Origin: Streptococcus urinalis 2285-97
Lineage (GTDB): Bacteria > Bacillota > Bacilli > Lactobacillales > Streptococcaceae
Direction: 5' to 3'
Assembly (NCBI RefSeq): GCF_000188055.2
Contig: NZ_AEUZ02000001.1
Location: 419,501-483,500, forward strand
Length of the DNA: 64,000 bases
How positions within the stretch are numbered: position 1 is the stretch's first letter; each line of letters opens with the position of its first letter. The translations under genes and the position numbers were made by a program. Below the pieces are notes generated by a model that worked only from the letters and a program-made list of their open reading frames with translations, was not told where the DNA came from and ran no database searches. Below are positions 1-8,364 of the stretch, in pieces.

Positions 1-2
1 CA

Positions 3-431
3 TTTATAGTTCCTTTAGCTCGTGGGATTCAAGTATTAATGACAAATGGTAGTATTACGGCTACCGTCTTAAATGCTACGGAAAAAACACTGGGATCATT
101 ACCTCCTATTGTCTTTGTTCTAGTTTGTTTCCTTGTCTATATTTTATTAGCTGTTTTTATTCCTAGTTCGACAGGACTTGCTGCAGCAACCATTTCAATT
201 ATGGCACCTCTAGGAACCTTTGCTCATATCTCAGAAGCTAATATGATTATTATCTATAATTTTGCATTAGGTTTTGTTAAATTATTAGCGCCAACTTCTA
301 TTATTGTTATGACATGTACACAAGCCGTGCATGTCGGTTATGGTGCTTGGTTAAAAGCAATTTGGAAATACGCTTTTGCGTATTTAGGAGTGCTCGTCAT
401 TATGTTAATTTTATCAATCTTTATGATGTAA
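3..431 (+). CDS. YfcC-family membrane transporter, C-terminal part (5' end outside window)
   Basis: The reading frame is open from the first bases, so the gene starts outside the window; the ATG at 39 is internal. The visible 143 residues are very hydrophobic, with membrane segments around PPIVFVLVCFLVY, MIIIYNFALGFVKLL and the C-terminal YLGVLVIMLILSIF. The PSSTGLAAA stretch is typical of the re-entrant Ser/Gly motif of the YfcC/DcuC-like carriers of the ion-transporter superfamily, which move dicarboxylates or amino acids. It ends 11 bases before a deiminase-like hydrolase gene and is probably cotranscribed with it, so its substrate may be a guanidino compound such as arginine or a derivative; that is inference. 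Alternative: another member of the same superfamily. Confidence 0.75.
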   Translation, partial: FIVPLARGIQVLMTNGSITATVLNATEKTLGSLPPIVFVLVCFLVYILLAVFIPSSTGLAAATISIMAPLGTFAHISEANMIIIYNFALGFVKLLAPTSIIVMTCTQAVHVGYGAWLKAIWKYAFAYLGVLVIMLILSIFMM

Positions 432-442
432 AGGAGAAAAAA

Positions 443-1300
443 ATGAGTCAACAATATTATGTTAGTAATGCAACAAATGAATTAAAAAAAGTTATTGTCT
501 GTTCACCCAAATATTACAAGTTCAATGCGATAAATGAAATTACAAAAGCTTGGATGGAAAAAGGTGAAACGGAACAAAATGATCTCATGGTAAAAGAATG
601 GCAAACACTAATTGATGCCTATAAGGAAAATGGTGTCAAAGTCATTGAGATGGAACCACAAGAATCATTAGAAGTCCAAACCTTTGCTCGTGACTTTGGT
701 GCCATGATTAAAGAAGGAGCCATTATTGGAAAATTCCGCCATCCAGCCCGTCAAAAAGAAACAGCAGTTTATGAAGCTAAATTAAAGGAATTAGGAGTTC
801 CAATTGTTGCGCGTTGTAATGCTGGTTGTTTTGAAGGTGGAGATTTCTGGATGATTGATGAACATACCATTGCTTTTGGCTTAGTTGACCGTACCGATCA
901 AGCAGGAGTAGATAATTTAAGAGAACAACTCCAAAAATTTGGTTATACTGTTGTTGGCGTTCCTGTTGCTCCAGAACATTTACATTTAGACATGTGCTTT
1001 AATATTGTAGCACCTAAAGTTTGTTTAGCTTCAAAAAGTGTTCTACCATTCTGGTTTATTAAAATGCTTGAAAGAAGAGATTTCACAATAATCGATGTGC
1101 CTGAAGAACTGATTGAAAAACATGGTTGTAACGTTCAAGCTCTTGGCAATAATAAAGTTTTAGGTATTAAGAATAATGAATCAGTCAATAAAGATTTAGA
1201 AGCTGCTGGAGTTGAAGTCATCAAATTACCATTAGAACAAATTCTTAAAGCTGGTGGTGGACCTCATTGCATGACTTATCCAGTTGAACGGACATATTAA
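443..1300 (+). CDS. Arginine deiminase/dimethylarginine dimethylaminohydrolase (DDAH)-like amidinotransferase-fold hydrolase
   Basis: A 285-residue protein of the guanidino-group-modifying superfamily (amidinotransferase fold). Visible family landmarks are TFARDFG (about 80-86), FEGGD with Glu131 and Asp134, HLDM with His181, and GGGPHCM near the C-terminus with the expected nucleophile Cys276. Family members hydrolyse arginine or methylated arginines to citrulline and ammonia/methylamine through a covalent Cys intermediate. The length fits DDAH-like enzymes and is much shorter than classical ArcA (about 410). The start is the ATG at 443, preceded by AAAGGAG; the upstream extension in the same frame overlaps the carrier gene and is a shadow. 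It lies between a YfcC-type carrier and a 2-hydroxyacid dehydrogenase, suggesting uptake and breakdown of a guanidino compound. The exact substrate is not determinable here. Confidence 0.8.
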   Translation: MSQQYYVSNATNELKKVIVCSPKYYKFNAINEITKAWMEKGETEQNDLMVKEWQTLIDAYKENGVKVIEMEPQESLEVQTFARDFGAMIKEGAIIGKFRHPARQKETAVYEAKLKELGVPIVARCNAGCFEGGDFWMIDEHTIAFGLVDRTDQAGVDNLREQLQKFGYTVVGVPVAPEHLHLDMCFNIVAPKVCLASKSVLPFWFIKMLERRDFTIIDVPEELIEKHGCNVQALGNNKVLGIKNNESVNKDLEAAGVEVIKLPLEQILKAGGGPHCMTYPVERTY

Positions 1301-1319
1301 AAGTTAGGTTGTGATAGGA

Positions 1320-2300
1320 ATGAAAATTGTCATTACAGATTATGCAGAGTCAATGATGCCAAGTCATGATTATGAAAAAGAAATTTTAAAAAATGGACTA
1401 GGTGATGATTTAGACATTGTTGTTTATGAGTACACAGATAATAAGGAAGAATTTTATCAAGTGATTAAAGATGCGGATGCTATTTTAACAGCATTTGTAA
1501 AAATTGATGAAGACATAATGGATCACGTGCCAGCTTTAAAAATTATCTCCATGAATGCTACTGGATATGACAATGTCGATTTAGCAGCAGCGAATGAAAG
1601 ACACATTGGCGTTTGTCCTGTTGGTGAATATTGTACAAAAGATGTCGCCGAATTCACGATTACAATGATGTTAGCACTTGTTAAAAATTTGAAATATTAT
1701 CAAAATGATATTGATCAGCATCATTTGTGGCGTTACGATTATGTAGCACCTAATAAACGATTATCAGAGATGACAATTGGAATATTTGGTTTAGGAAAAA
1801 TTGGGAAAACAGTAGCCAAAAAAGCATTGGGACTAGATATGACTGTTATTGCTTGTGATCCATTTATAGAGGCACCCACAGATATCAATGTCAAGATGGT
1901 TTCAAAACAAGAATTGTTTGAAAAAGCAGATGTGATCACCAACAATATGAATCTAAATGAAACCAATTACGCCTACTTTAATTTGGATGCTTTTAATGCA
2001 ATGAGTAAAAAACCATACTTTGTCAATATGGGAAGAGGAGCTAGTGTCGTTGAGACAGACTTGATAGAAGCATTAGACAAAGGCTTTATCAAAGGTGCAG
2101 CTGTAGATGTTTTAAAAGACGAAACTCCGGACTTAGAACACCACCCTTTAGTTAACAGAGAAAATGTCTATATTACACCACACGCGGCATTCTACTCAGT
2201 ATCATCTTTAAAGGATCTCCAACGTATCTCAACAGAAAATATCGTTAATTACCTAACTGGCCACAAAGAAAAAGTGTTTAAATTAGTAAGTGAATTTTGA
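1320..2300 (+). CDS. D-isomer-specific 2-hydroxyacid dehydrogenase
   Basis: A 326-residue NAD(P)-dependent dehydrogenase. The Rossmann motif GLGKIG lies at about 157-162 with an acidic residue at the end of beta-2 (ACD, 180), pointing to NAD. The family's catalytic triad is visible: Arg239 in MGRG, Glu268 in DETP and His288 in ITPHA. Such enzymes reduce 2-oxoacids to D-2-hydroxyacids or the reverse; they include phosphoglycerate, glycerate and D-lactate dehydrogenases. The start is uncertain: ATG at 1320 follows ATAGGA too closely, while an in-frame GTG at 1311 would add three residues; I chose the ATG because the protein then begins directly with the first beta strand (MKIVITDY). It is 19 bases after the deiminase-like gene and ends at a strong terminator, so it is the last gene of that operon. 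Confidence 0.85.
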   Translation: MKIVITDYAESMMPSHDYEKEILKNGLGDDLDIVVYEYTDNKEEFYQVIKDADAILTAFVKIDEDIMDHVPALKIISMNATGYDNVDLAAANERHIGVCPVGEYCTKDVAEFTITMMLALVKNLKYYQNDIDQHHLWRYDYVAPNKRLSEMTIGIFGLGKIGKTVAKKALGLDMTVIACDPFIEAPTDINVKMVSKQELFEKADVITNNMNLNETNYAYFNLDAFNAMSKKPYFVNMGRGASVVETDLIEALDKGFIKGAAVDVLKDETPDLEHHPLVNRENVYITPHAAFYSVSSLKDLQRISTENIVNYLTGHKEKVFKLVSEF

Positions 2301-2311
2301 GGGAGAGGAAT

Positions 2312-2355
2312 AAGAAAAAGTATCTAGTTTATGACTAGATACTTTTTTAGTGGAG
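2312..2355. repeat. 44-bp exact repeat, copy 1
   Basis: Positions 2312-2355 are identical to 37354-37397: AAGAAAAAG, then the 13-bp-stem terminator, then TTAGTGGAG. The copies follow unrelated genes (a 2-hydroxyacid dehydrogenase and tkt), so this is a dispersed terminator-bearing element rather than gene duplication. Confidence 0.9.
2315..2348 (+). terminator. Rho-independent terminator (within a 44-bp repeated element)
   Basis: A 13-bp perfect stem (AAAAGTATCTAGT / ACTAGATACTTTT) with loop TTATG, followed by a T run. It closes the YfcC-deiminase-dehydrogenase operon. The same sequence occurs downstream of tkt. Confidence 0.9.
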
Positions 2356-2396
2356 AGTGACTATCAATTTCTACTCAACTTTTTACAAAAACCTTA

Positions 2397-2405
2397 TGTT
2401 ATAAT
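2397..2405 (+). promoter_or_regulatory. Extended -10 promoter of the LtrA-like gene
   Basis: TGTTATAAT is a perfect extended -10 (TGnTATAAT). The -35 region is weak. The TTG start lies 47 bases downstream, with AGAGGAAAG as ribosome site. Confidence 0.65.
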
Positions 2406-2452
2406 ATGAGTTGTATGTGCAATTTAATAATTTTTGAAAGAGGAAAGTTTCT

Positions 2453-3580
2453 TTGAAACCTAAAAAAGTAGAATTAACAGAGTTATTTTATGATCTTGTC
2501 TATGTTTACGCCATTAGTCAGATTACCAGTTTAATTCGCCATTTACATCATGGGTTAGTGACGCCATTTGGATTTTTATCATTTGCCATTGGGTTAATTA
2601 TTTATGTTAATTCTTGGATGGTGCAGACTGTTTTTACCAATCATTTTGGAAAGAATAGTTTGACAAATATTTTATTCATGTTTGCTCAAATGTTATGTTT
2701 AATGATTTCCTCAACAGCTATTACGAACAATTGGTCAGATTCTTTTGTCTCATTTATTTTACCAGTAGCAATCATCTCATTGCTGTTACTGGGACAATAC
2801 TTTTTGACTTACAAAAAGAGTCATCGTGACTCCGAAAGGTTATTTATCAAACAATTCTTTTACATTTTGGGTTTAAGAACGATATTATTGTTAGTGGCTT
2901 CATTTCTTCCTCACAGATTAGGTTTACTTGTAGCAGTTGTTGGGATATTTTTGACTTGGCTAATGCCAGGATTTTTGACAGACCCCAAACGTCACAATCA
3001 ATTAAGTGATGTTGATCCAATCAATTTTCCACTTTTGATTGAGCGACTATCTTGTTTGGTTATTATTACTTTTGGGGAAATGATTATTAGTATTGCCAAG
3101 TATTTTACCGTTTCTACCTTTTCTCTTTTTTCAATTTTAATTTTTGTGATTGTATCAAATCTTTTTATGATGTATATTGTCGAAATGGATCATATGATTA
3201 ATACTGAAAAAGCCTTCGTCACGGGGAATGGTGCCATTTACCTTCATTATTTTATCTTTTTTGGTCTTAGTTTGATTACAGTTGCCCTAGGATTTGTGGG
3301 TGAAGATGGGGCTAATATCATTTTTGTTCTTATATTACTCTACCTAGGAATACTTGCTCTATTAGTAGGTTTGCTCTCACACGTTATTTATAATCACAAG
3401 ATGTTTCAATTTACAAGTCATGTTTATTTTGTTGAATTTGGCTTGTTACTAGTTGGCTTTTTAGTAAGTTTTGCATTTTTGAAATCCCTCTTTTCGCTAA
3501 TTGTGATTGCTACAGTTATAACAACTGTCATGATGTGTTATTTTATTTATTATAGGATAAAAAATAGTAAAGAGTCGTAA
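2453..3580 (+). CDS. Low-temperature requirement protein A (LtrA)-like membrane protein
   Basis: A 375-residue polytopic protein with about ten hydrophobic segments. The N-terminus VELTELFYDLVYVYAISQ matches the conserved opening of the LtrA family (FxDLxxVxAI), and a conserved ERLxxLVIITFGEMII stretch lies mid-protein. LtrA was named from cold-sensitive Listeria mutants; its biochemical activity is unknown. The start is a TTG at 2453, eight bases after AGGA, the only good ribosome site. It is monocistronic between the terminator at 2.33 kb and tRNA-Thr. Confidence 0.8.
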   Translation: MKPKKVELTELFYDLVYVYAISQITSLIRHLHHGLVTPFGFLSFAIGLIIYVNSWMVQTVFTNHFGKNSLTNILFMFAQMLCLMISSTAITNNWSDSFVSFILPVAIISLLLLGQYFLTYKKSHRDSERLFIKQFFYILGLRTILLLVASFLPHRLGLLVAVVGIFLTWLMPGFLTDPKRHNQLSDVDPINFPLLIERLSCLVIITFGEMIISIAKYFTVSTFSLFSILIFVIVSNLFMMYIVEMDHMINTEKAFVTGNGAIYLHYFIFFGLSLITVALGFVGEDGANIIFVLILLYLGILALLVGLLSHVIYNHKMFQFTSHVYFVEFGLLLVGFLVSFAFLKSLFSLIVIATVITTVMMCYFIYYRIKNSKES

Positions 3581-3642
3581 AAAATTTATCATTCACTTAA
3601 TTAGTAGCATGTTTCCCATATCTTATCTCGAAAAAGAACAGC

Positions 3643-3670
3643 TTGACATTTACTAATAGCGTGCTAAAAT
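3643..3670 (+). promoter_or_regulatory. Promoter of tRNA-Thr
   Basis: A consensus -35 TTGACA (3643-3648) and a -10 TAAAAT (3665-3670) are separated by 16 bases. Transcription should begin about 7 bases before the tRNA. Confidence 0.8.
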
Positions 3671-3683
3671 ATTGGGTGTAGTC

Positions 3684-3756
3684 GCCGATTTAGCTCAGTT
3701 GGTAGAGCAACGCACTCGTAACGCGTAGGTCACAGGTTCGATCCCTGCAATCGGCA
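3684..3756 (+). tRNA. tRNA-Thr (anticodon CGT)
   Basis: A 73-nt cloverleaf. The acceptor arms GCCGATT/AATCGGC pair perfectly, the D arm has AGCTCAGTTGGTAGAGC, the anticodon loop is CTCGTAA (CGT, reading ACG), and the T arm is GGTTCGATCC. CCA is not encoded. It stands alone with its own promoter and terminator. Confidence 0.97.
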
Positions 3757-3787
3757 AAAAAGCACTGATATTTCAGTGCTTTTTTTC
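3757..3787 (+). terminator. Terminator of tRNA-Thr
   Basis: AGCACTGA-TAT-TTCAGTGCT stem followed by seven T residues directly after the tRNA 3' end. Confidence 0.9.
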
Positions 3788-3824
3788 TTTTCTTAAAGTT
3801 ATTTGAAATTAGCATTTTGGAAGT

Positions 3825-3853
3825 TTGAAAGGATTAAAAACAAATGCTATAGT
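3825..3853 (+). promoter_or_regulatory. Promoter of the old-yellow-enzyme pseudogene
   Basis: TTGAAA (3825-3830), a 17-base spacer, and extended -10 TGCTATAGT (3845-3853). AGGAGG precedes the ATG at 3887. The promoter still looks intact although the gene is broken. Confidence 0.75.
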
Positions 3854-3886
3854 TAAATTAAGAATAGCTATCAGGAGGAAAATCAG

Positions 3887-4978
3887 ATGGAAAAGTTAGA
3901 ACAAGTTGTCTTGCCAAATGGAGTGACGTTGAGAAATCCTTTAATCATGGCACCAATGACGACACAACTAAGTTTTTTTAATGGAGAGTTAACGCAAGAT
4001 GAAATCACATACTATACCAATCGTTCTCACCATATTGGAGCTATCATAACTGCAGCTGCTAATGTTCAACCAGTCGGAAAAGGATGGGAAGGTGAGCTAG
4101 GCATTTTTGATGATAAATTTATTCCTAAATTAAGTCAATTAGCATCTGAAATCAAGCCTAATGGAGCAAAAGCTATTGTACAAATTTTTCATGCTGGCCG
4201 TATGACGAGTCACTTAACTAATGGTGGATTAACACCAGTTTCTGCCAGTGCTGTGGCGGCAGAAAGGGAAAATGCAGAAATCCCACGTGCATTGAAGGAT
4301 GAAGAGATTCTTCAAGTAATTGAAGACTTTAAATTCGCTACTAAACGCGCTATTCAAGCTGGTTTTGATGGTGTTGAAATTCATGGTGCAAACACTTATT
4401 TAATACAACAATTTTTCTCTCCTCATTCAAATAGACGATAAGATAAATGGGGAGGAAGTCTTGAAAAACGATTTACTTTTATCAACACTTTAGTTGATGG
4501 CATTATTGATACCGTTAAGAAAAATAGTTCAAAACCATTCATCATTGGCTATCGCTTCTCACCAGAAGAGTTTGAAAATCCAGGTATTCAGCTTTCTGAT
4601 ACCTTGTACTTGGTAGACAAATTGTCTGAAAAAGAATTGGATTATCTCCATATTTCTTTAAATGATTACAAACGTCTTTCTGTTTCAAAAGACTACCAAG
4701 AAAAAACGATTCTAGCCTATGTTCATGATAAAATTGCAGGTAGATTACCATTAGTAGGTGTTGGTAGTGTTGCAAATCAAGAAGATGTTAAAAATGTATT
4801 GAATGATGCTGAATTAGTGGCTGCAGGTCAAGCATTGTTACATGATCTAAATTGGGGACAAAAAATATTAAAGAATCAACCAACTGAAGACTTACAAGCC
4901 TTAAAAGATAATCCTCGTCATCAAATGGCAGATGGCTTGTTTGGCTTTGTTAAAACATTTAGAATGGATGACCACTAA
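3887..4978 (+). pseudogene. NADH:flavin oxidoreductase / old yellow enzyme family, broken by an in-frame stop
   Basis: The frame from 3887 to 4978 encodes one 363-codon OYE-family protein but is interrupted by TAA at 4439-4441, inside the conserved HSNRR-x-DKWGGS motif that follows the FFSPHSN active-site region. Both halves are in the same frame, so this is a single nonsense change, not a frameshift. The N-terminal half carries the FMN-site segment MAPMTTQ and IHGAN; the C-terminal half carries LVGVGSV and the phosphate-binding AAGQALLHD. OYE enzymes reduce activated C=C bonds using FMN and NAD(P)H. A truncated 184-residue product would lack half the TIM barrel and should be inactive. A sequencing error is possible, but several other accessory genes here are also broken. 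Confidence 0.88.
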
Positions 4979-5007
4979 AAAAACAGTTGCTATGCAACTG
5001 TTTTTTT
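4977..5007. terminator. Bidirectional terminator between converging genes
   Basis: AAAAAAACAGTTGC-TAT-GCAACTGTTTTTTT is symmetrical, with A and T tracts on both sides. It serves both the OYE pseudogene (+) and the YhgE gene (-). Confidence 0.9.
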
Positions 5008-7518
5008 AGTTTGACTTAGCTAATTTATCGTGTCTAGTTTTTATGGTCTTTGGTTCTCTGTAGATAAAGTAACCAATAATCATAGCTCCTATTGTAAAGA
5101 GCACTAACATACCTGCTTGACTTCTGATGTTACCTGTTAGGGAAATGGTTTGTCTTAATCCTGAAACAGAATAATACATTGGTAAGAAGTGACTGATCTT
5201 TTTAAAGAAATGAGGGATGATTTCCAAAGGATAAGTTCCAGCACTTGAGCCAAGTTGTAATAATAAGAAGATAAGTGATGCAAATGACCCAAATCGTCTA
5301 TCCCAACCAAGTAGTGCAGTCACAACTCCCATTGCTGTCCATGCCATCAGTAATATCATTAGGAATGTCCGCAATGGATAATTTGGATTAATACCCATGA
5401 GAAGAATTGTGGTGAATAAAACGATACTTGCTAAAGTTGAAATCATCCCATTCGTTAATAATTTTGATTTTGCCCATTCTTTTCGATTTTTTAATGGTAA
5501 ACCTGAAAGTGAATCTGCGAATATAATATTTGTTGAGAGAGCAGCCACAATTAATGATACAGAAATCATATAAGGTGCCATACCTACACCATTAGTTTTG
5601 ACATTATCATTATCTTTATGAGCTATTTTAATTGGACTTGAAAGATTTGTAGCATTATCTTTTTTGAATGATACGGTATTTAAACTTTTATCGGCATAGG
5701 CTAATTTTTCAGCCAGTGTCGTTGCACCTGTTGATAGTGACCCAACACCACTGTTTAAGGTATCAGCACCAACAGCTAGTTTACCAGCACCATCAGATAA
5801 TTTCGCTGCGCCATTAGCTAATTGTGATGCACCATCATTTAATTGAGTGTTTTTACTTGTTAATTGATTGCTACCATCAATTAGTTTAGCAGTACCTGTA
5901 GTGATTTGACTGCTATTTGATGCTAATTTATTTGCCCCACTAGTTAAGGTAGATACCCCATTTGTGTAAGCAGTGATACCATTGTAAAGTTGTGTTCCAC
6001 CAGATGTTAATTGACTTTGAACGGTTGTCACGCCTTGAGCAACTTGTTGACTACCAGGGATGATTTGTGAACTTAATGCACTATTGACACTTGATACACC
6101 TGAAGATAATTCAGTAATTGCAGTTGTCGCACCAGGGAGAGCTTGATTTGCAGCAGTATTAATTTGAGCAACGGATGATTTTAACATGTTAAGTTGTCCA
6201 GCAGCGCTTTGTAATTGTCCAGCAGCTGTTGAAAGTGCAGACAATGTTTGTCCCATAGATTGAGCATCTGCAATAATGGCTTGTGCATTAGTAGCTACAG
6301 TAGATGGGGAATTTGTCACAGCATTAGAAATTTCAGCTTGTTGATCAGATGTCATAGCTGCATATGCAGCTGTACTTTGTACGGCTTGCAAGGTGCTTGT
6401 TTTATCTGCAGCTGCAGCTTCTGAAATGGTTTTTGCTTTTGTCACAATATCAGTAAGGTTAGATTGGATACTTGAAGTATCTATAGAAGTTTGACTGCCT
6501 GTTGACATATTTGAAACAGCAGTGTTTAATTGATTGATACCAGCTTGTAATTGTGGTAGTCCTGTTGTTAAAGCTTGCATTTGCGCAGATTTTTCTTGTG
6601 AAACAGTCGTTGCATTTTGAAGTTTTTGGAGGCCAGCTGTTAAACTATTAGCACCATCAACTAATTTTTGGATATTTTGAGAACTATTTTTGAGTTGAGC
6701 GGCACCAGAAACGAGTTGTTGTGAATTACTGTTTAAGGTATTTGCCCCAGAAGCTAATTGATTAACACCTGAAGTGTAAGTGTTTAAACCACTAGATAAT
6801 GTTGAAATACCAGCACCAAGAGTAGATACTCCGTTAGTGTATTGGTTAATACCACTATTCAAAGTGGAAGCACCGCTAGAAAGTGTACCTGTTGAACTAG
6901 ATAATACATTTAAATTATCCGAAATTTGTTGGCTACCGTCTTTAAGTTTATTTGAGCCATCAGAGAGTTTCTTACTACCATTGGCAGCTTGTCCCATACC
7001 CTTTTTAAGGGTTTTTAAATTTGAGAACAATTCTTGATTATAAGTTTTAGTAATTTTTTTTGAAACCTTTGACTCTAATTTTGTCATCGCGGATTGCCCC
7101 ATTTTTGAAGATGTAAAATTATGTCCTTTTGAAGTTTGGTAATGAATGGTTGCTTTCTCAGGATGATTACTTAAAATGGTAACGGCTTTTTTTGAAAGGT
7201 TGGTAAAGTGATAATCATGTAATACTTACCATTTTTAAGACCTTCTTGTGCTTTCTGTTGACTAGTAAAATGAAAATCTAAATTTTTAGATTCAGACATA
7301 CTGTCCACCATTTTGTCACCAACATTGATGGTCTTATTTTGAAAAATTGCTGACTTATCTTGATTTACAACTGCAACAGGCAACTTGTCCAAATTCCCAT
7401 ATGGATTCCACATAGAACTTAGGAATACCAGTGCATAAAGTGCAGGGACTAAGGAGATACCAATGATGGTAACCCAAAGATTTGGACTTTTAAAAAGCAT
7501 TTTTAAATCTTTTTTCAT
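5006..7518 (-). pseudogene. YhgE/Pip-family membrane protein, frameshifted in an A7 tract
   Basis: Two frames together form one protein of about 837 residues. The N-terminal part starts at 7518 (MKKDLKMLF, AGGAG upstream) and has one membrane segment and the NQDKSA motif of YhgE proteins. The rest continues from about 7190 to 5006 with long SDGSxxLxxG / TLSSG heptad-like repeats (an extended extracellular coil) and about five C-terminal membrane segments resembling ABC-2 permeases. The break is in the A7 tract at 7187-7193 (T7 on the plus strand); one more A would give TFQKKAVTIL and an open frame down to the second part. The family includes the lactococcal phage infection protein Pip and type VII-like accessory proteins; its role is unclear. 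The slip site is A AAA AAG, so partial frame restoration is conceivable. A divergent TetR gene probably controls it. Confidence 0.85.
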
Positions 7519-7533
7519 TATTTCTCCTCTATA

Positions 7534-7551
7534 CATTTTGTCTAAATATGT
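7534..7551. promoter_or_regulatory. Candidate TetR operator, left copy
   Basis: CATTTTGTCTAAATATGT is a degenerate 18-bp palindrome sharing the 10-bp core TTTGTCTAAA, in inverted orientation, with the site at 7601-7618. It lies between the yhgE -10 and its start codon, where a bound repressor would block initiation. Confidence 0.5.
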
Positions 7552-7562
7552 TACAATAATTT

Positions 7563-7590
7563 ATTATACAAACCTAAAAATTTTTTACAA
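7563..7590 (-). promoter_or_regulatory. Promoter of the yhgE-like gene
   Basis: On the minus strand: TTGTAA (7590-7585), a 16-base spacer, and consensus TATAAT (7568-7563). The left TetR-like operator at 7534-7551 lies just downstream of the -10. Confidence 0.75.
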
Positions 7591-7600
7591 GTTATTAAAC

Positions 7601-7618
7601 CACTTTTTAGACAAAGTG
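7601..7618. promoter_or_regulatory. Candidate TetR operator, right copy
   Basis: CACTTT-TTAGAC-AAAGTG is an 18-bp site with perfect 6-bp inverted arms, 30 bases before the tetR start. Together with the left copy it brackets the divergent promoter region, consistent with repression of both the yhgE-like gene and the regulator itself. Confidence 0.55.
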
Positions 7619-7647
7619 TTTAAATGTGTACAAAGGTGAAAAAGAAA

Positions 7648-8202
7648 ATGGATAAACGAAAAGAAAATACAAATAAAAATTTGGAATTGACACTTGCAAA
7701 CTTACTTGAAACGTGTTCTTTTGATGATATTACAACAACCCAATTAGCCGAGGCAGCTGATATTAGTAGAAGTGGTTTTTATACGCATTATAAAGATAAG
7801 TATGAAATGATTGATATTTATCAAAATAAATTGTTTTCTCAGTTGGAGTATATTTTTGACAAACACAATGATAATACAAAAGGAGCTGCCTTAGAGATAT
7901 TTGAATTTCTTTATAGAGAGCCTTTGTTTGCAGCTTTATTGTCCCAAAATGGAACCAGAGAAATTCAAGAATACATCAAAAATAAATTTAAAAGATTGCT
8001 TGTAAAAGATATCAATCTTGGTGTTTCTAAAGATATTCAATATCGTTTTGAAGTGAGAAATTTATCTGAGTCTGAAATGCAATATGCCATTACTTACTTA
8101 GTAAACGCCTTGTTTGGCGTTTGTCAAATGTGGATTGAGCGTGGGAAAAAAGAAAGTCCAGAACAAGTCACAAATGTTATTTTTAAAATGATGCATAATT
8201 AA
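7648..8202 (+). CDS. TetR/AcrR-family transcriptional regulator
   Basis: A 184-residue regulator. The N-terminal helix-turn-helix is recognisable: FDDITTTQLAEAADISRSGFYTHYKDK is the standard TetR recognition-helix block (quoted by ends only: FDDITTTQLAEA...FYTHYKDK, about residues 26-52). The C-terminal domain is the generic helical ligand-binding part (YIKNKFKRLL, VNALFGVCQMWIERG). I start it at the ATG at 7648, nine bases after AGGTGA; an in-frame ATG at 7624 lacks a ribosome site and overlaps the operator zone. It is divergent from the YhgE-like gene, a common arrangement for YhgE proteins, so that gene is its likely target. The effector is unknown. Confidence 0.85.
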   Translation: MDKRKENTNKNLELTLANLLETCSFDDITTTQLAEAADISRSGFYTHYKDKYEMIDIYQNKLFSQLEYIFDKHNDNTKGAALEIFEFLYREPLFAALLSQNGTREIQEYIKNKFKRLLVKDINLGVSKDIQYRFEVRNLSESEMQYAITYLVNALFGVCQMWIERGKKESPEQVTNVIFKMMHN

Positions 8203-8252
8203 GTTTAAGACTTTATGAGAAGAAACTTTACTTAGAACCTTAAGTTATCTCT

Positions 8253-8280
8253 TTGCAAAAGTTTTGAAATATGCTATAAT
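8253..8280 (+). promoter_or_regulatory. Promoter of the rimP-nusA-infB operon
   Basis: TTGCAA (8253-8258), a 16-base spacer, and extended -10 TGCTATAAT (8272-8280). A leader of about 75 bases follows, with a hairpin at about 8299-8325 (GTGGTGAGA / TCTCGCCAC, one G-T mismatch) before rimP. Confidence 0.75.
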
Positions 8281-8364
8281 GAAGGAATAAATACGGAAAG
8301 GTGGTGAGAAGTATCTCGCCACTTTTGTATTGAATATTAAAAAAATGAAGGTGAGTTGCCTTTT

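Noticed and set aside
314..442. N-terminal extension of the deiminase-like gene overlapping the carrier
   Set aside because: The carrier is coding in another frame here, and ATG 443 has the AAAGGAG ribosome site.
5700..7000. Repetitive GTxxx/CACC motifs that looked like a tandem DNA repeat
   Set aside because: They are the heptad-like SDG/TLSSG protein repeats of the YhgE-like coil; units vary in sequence and length.
7187..7193. Calling the YhgE frameshift a firmly programmed -1 event
   Set aside because: No upstream Shine-Dalgarno-like stimulator or clear downstream stem is present, and loss of one A from A8 produces the same motif automatically.
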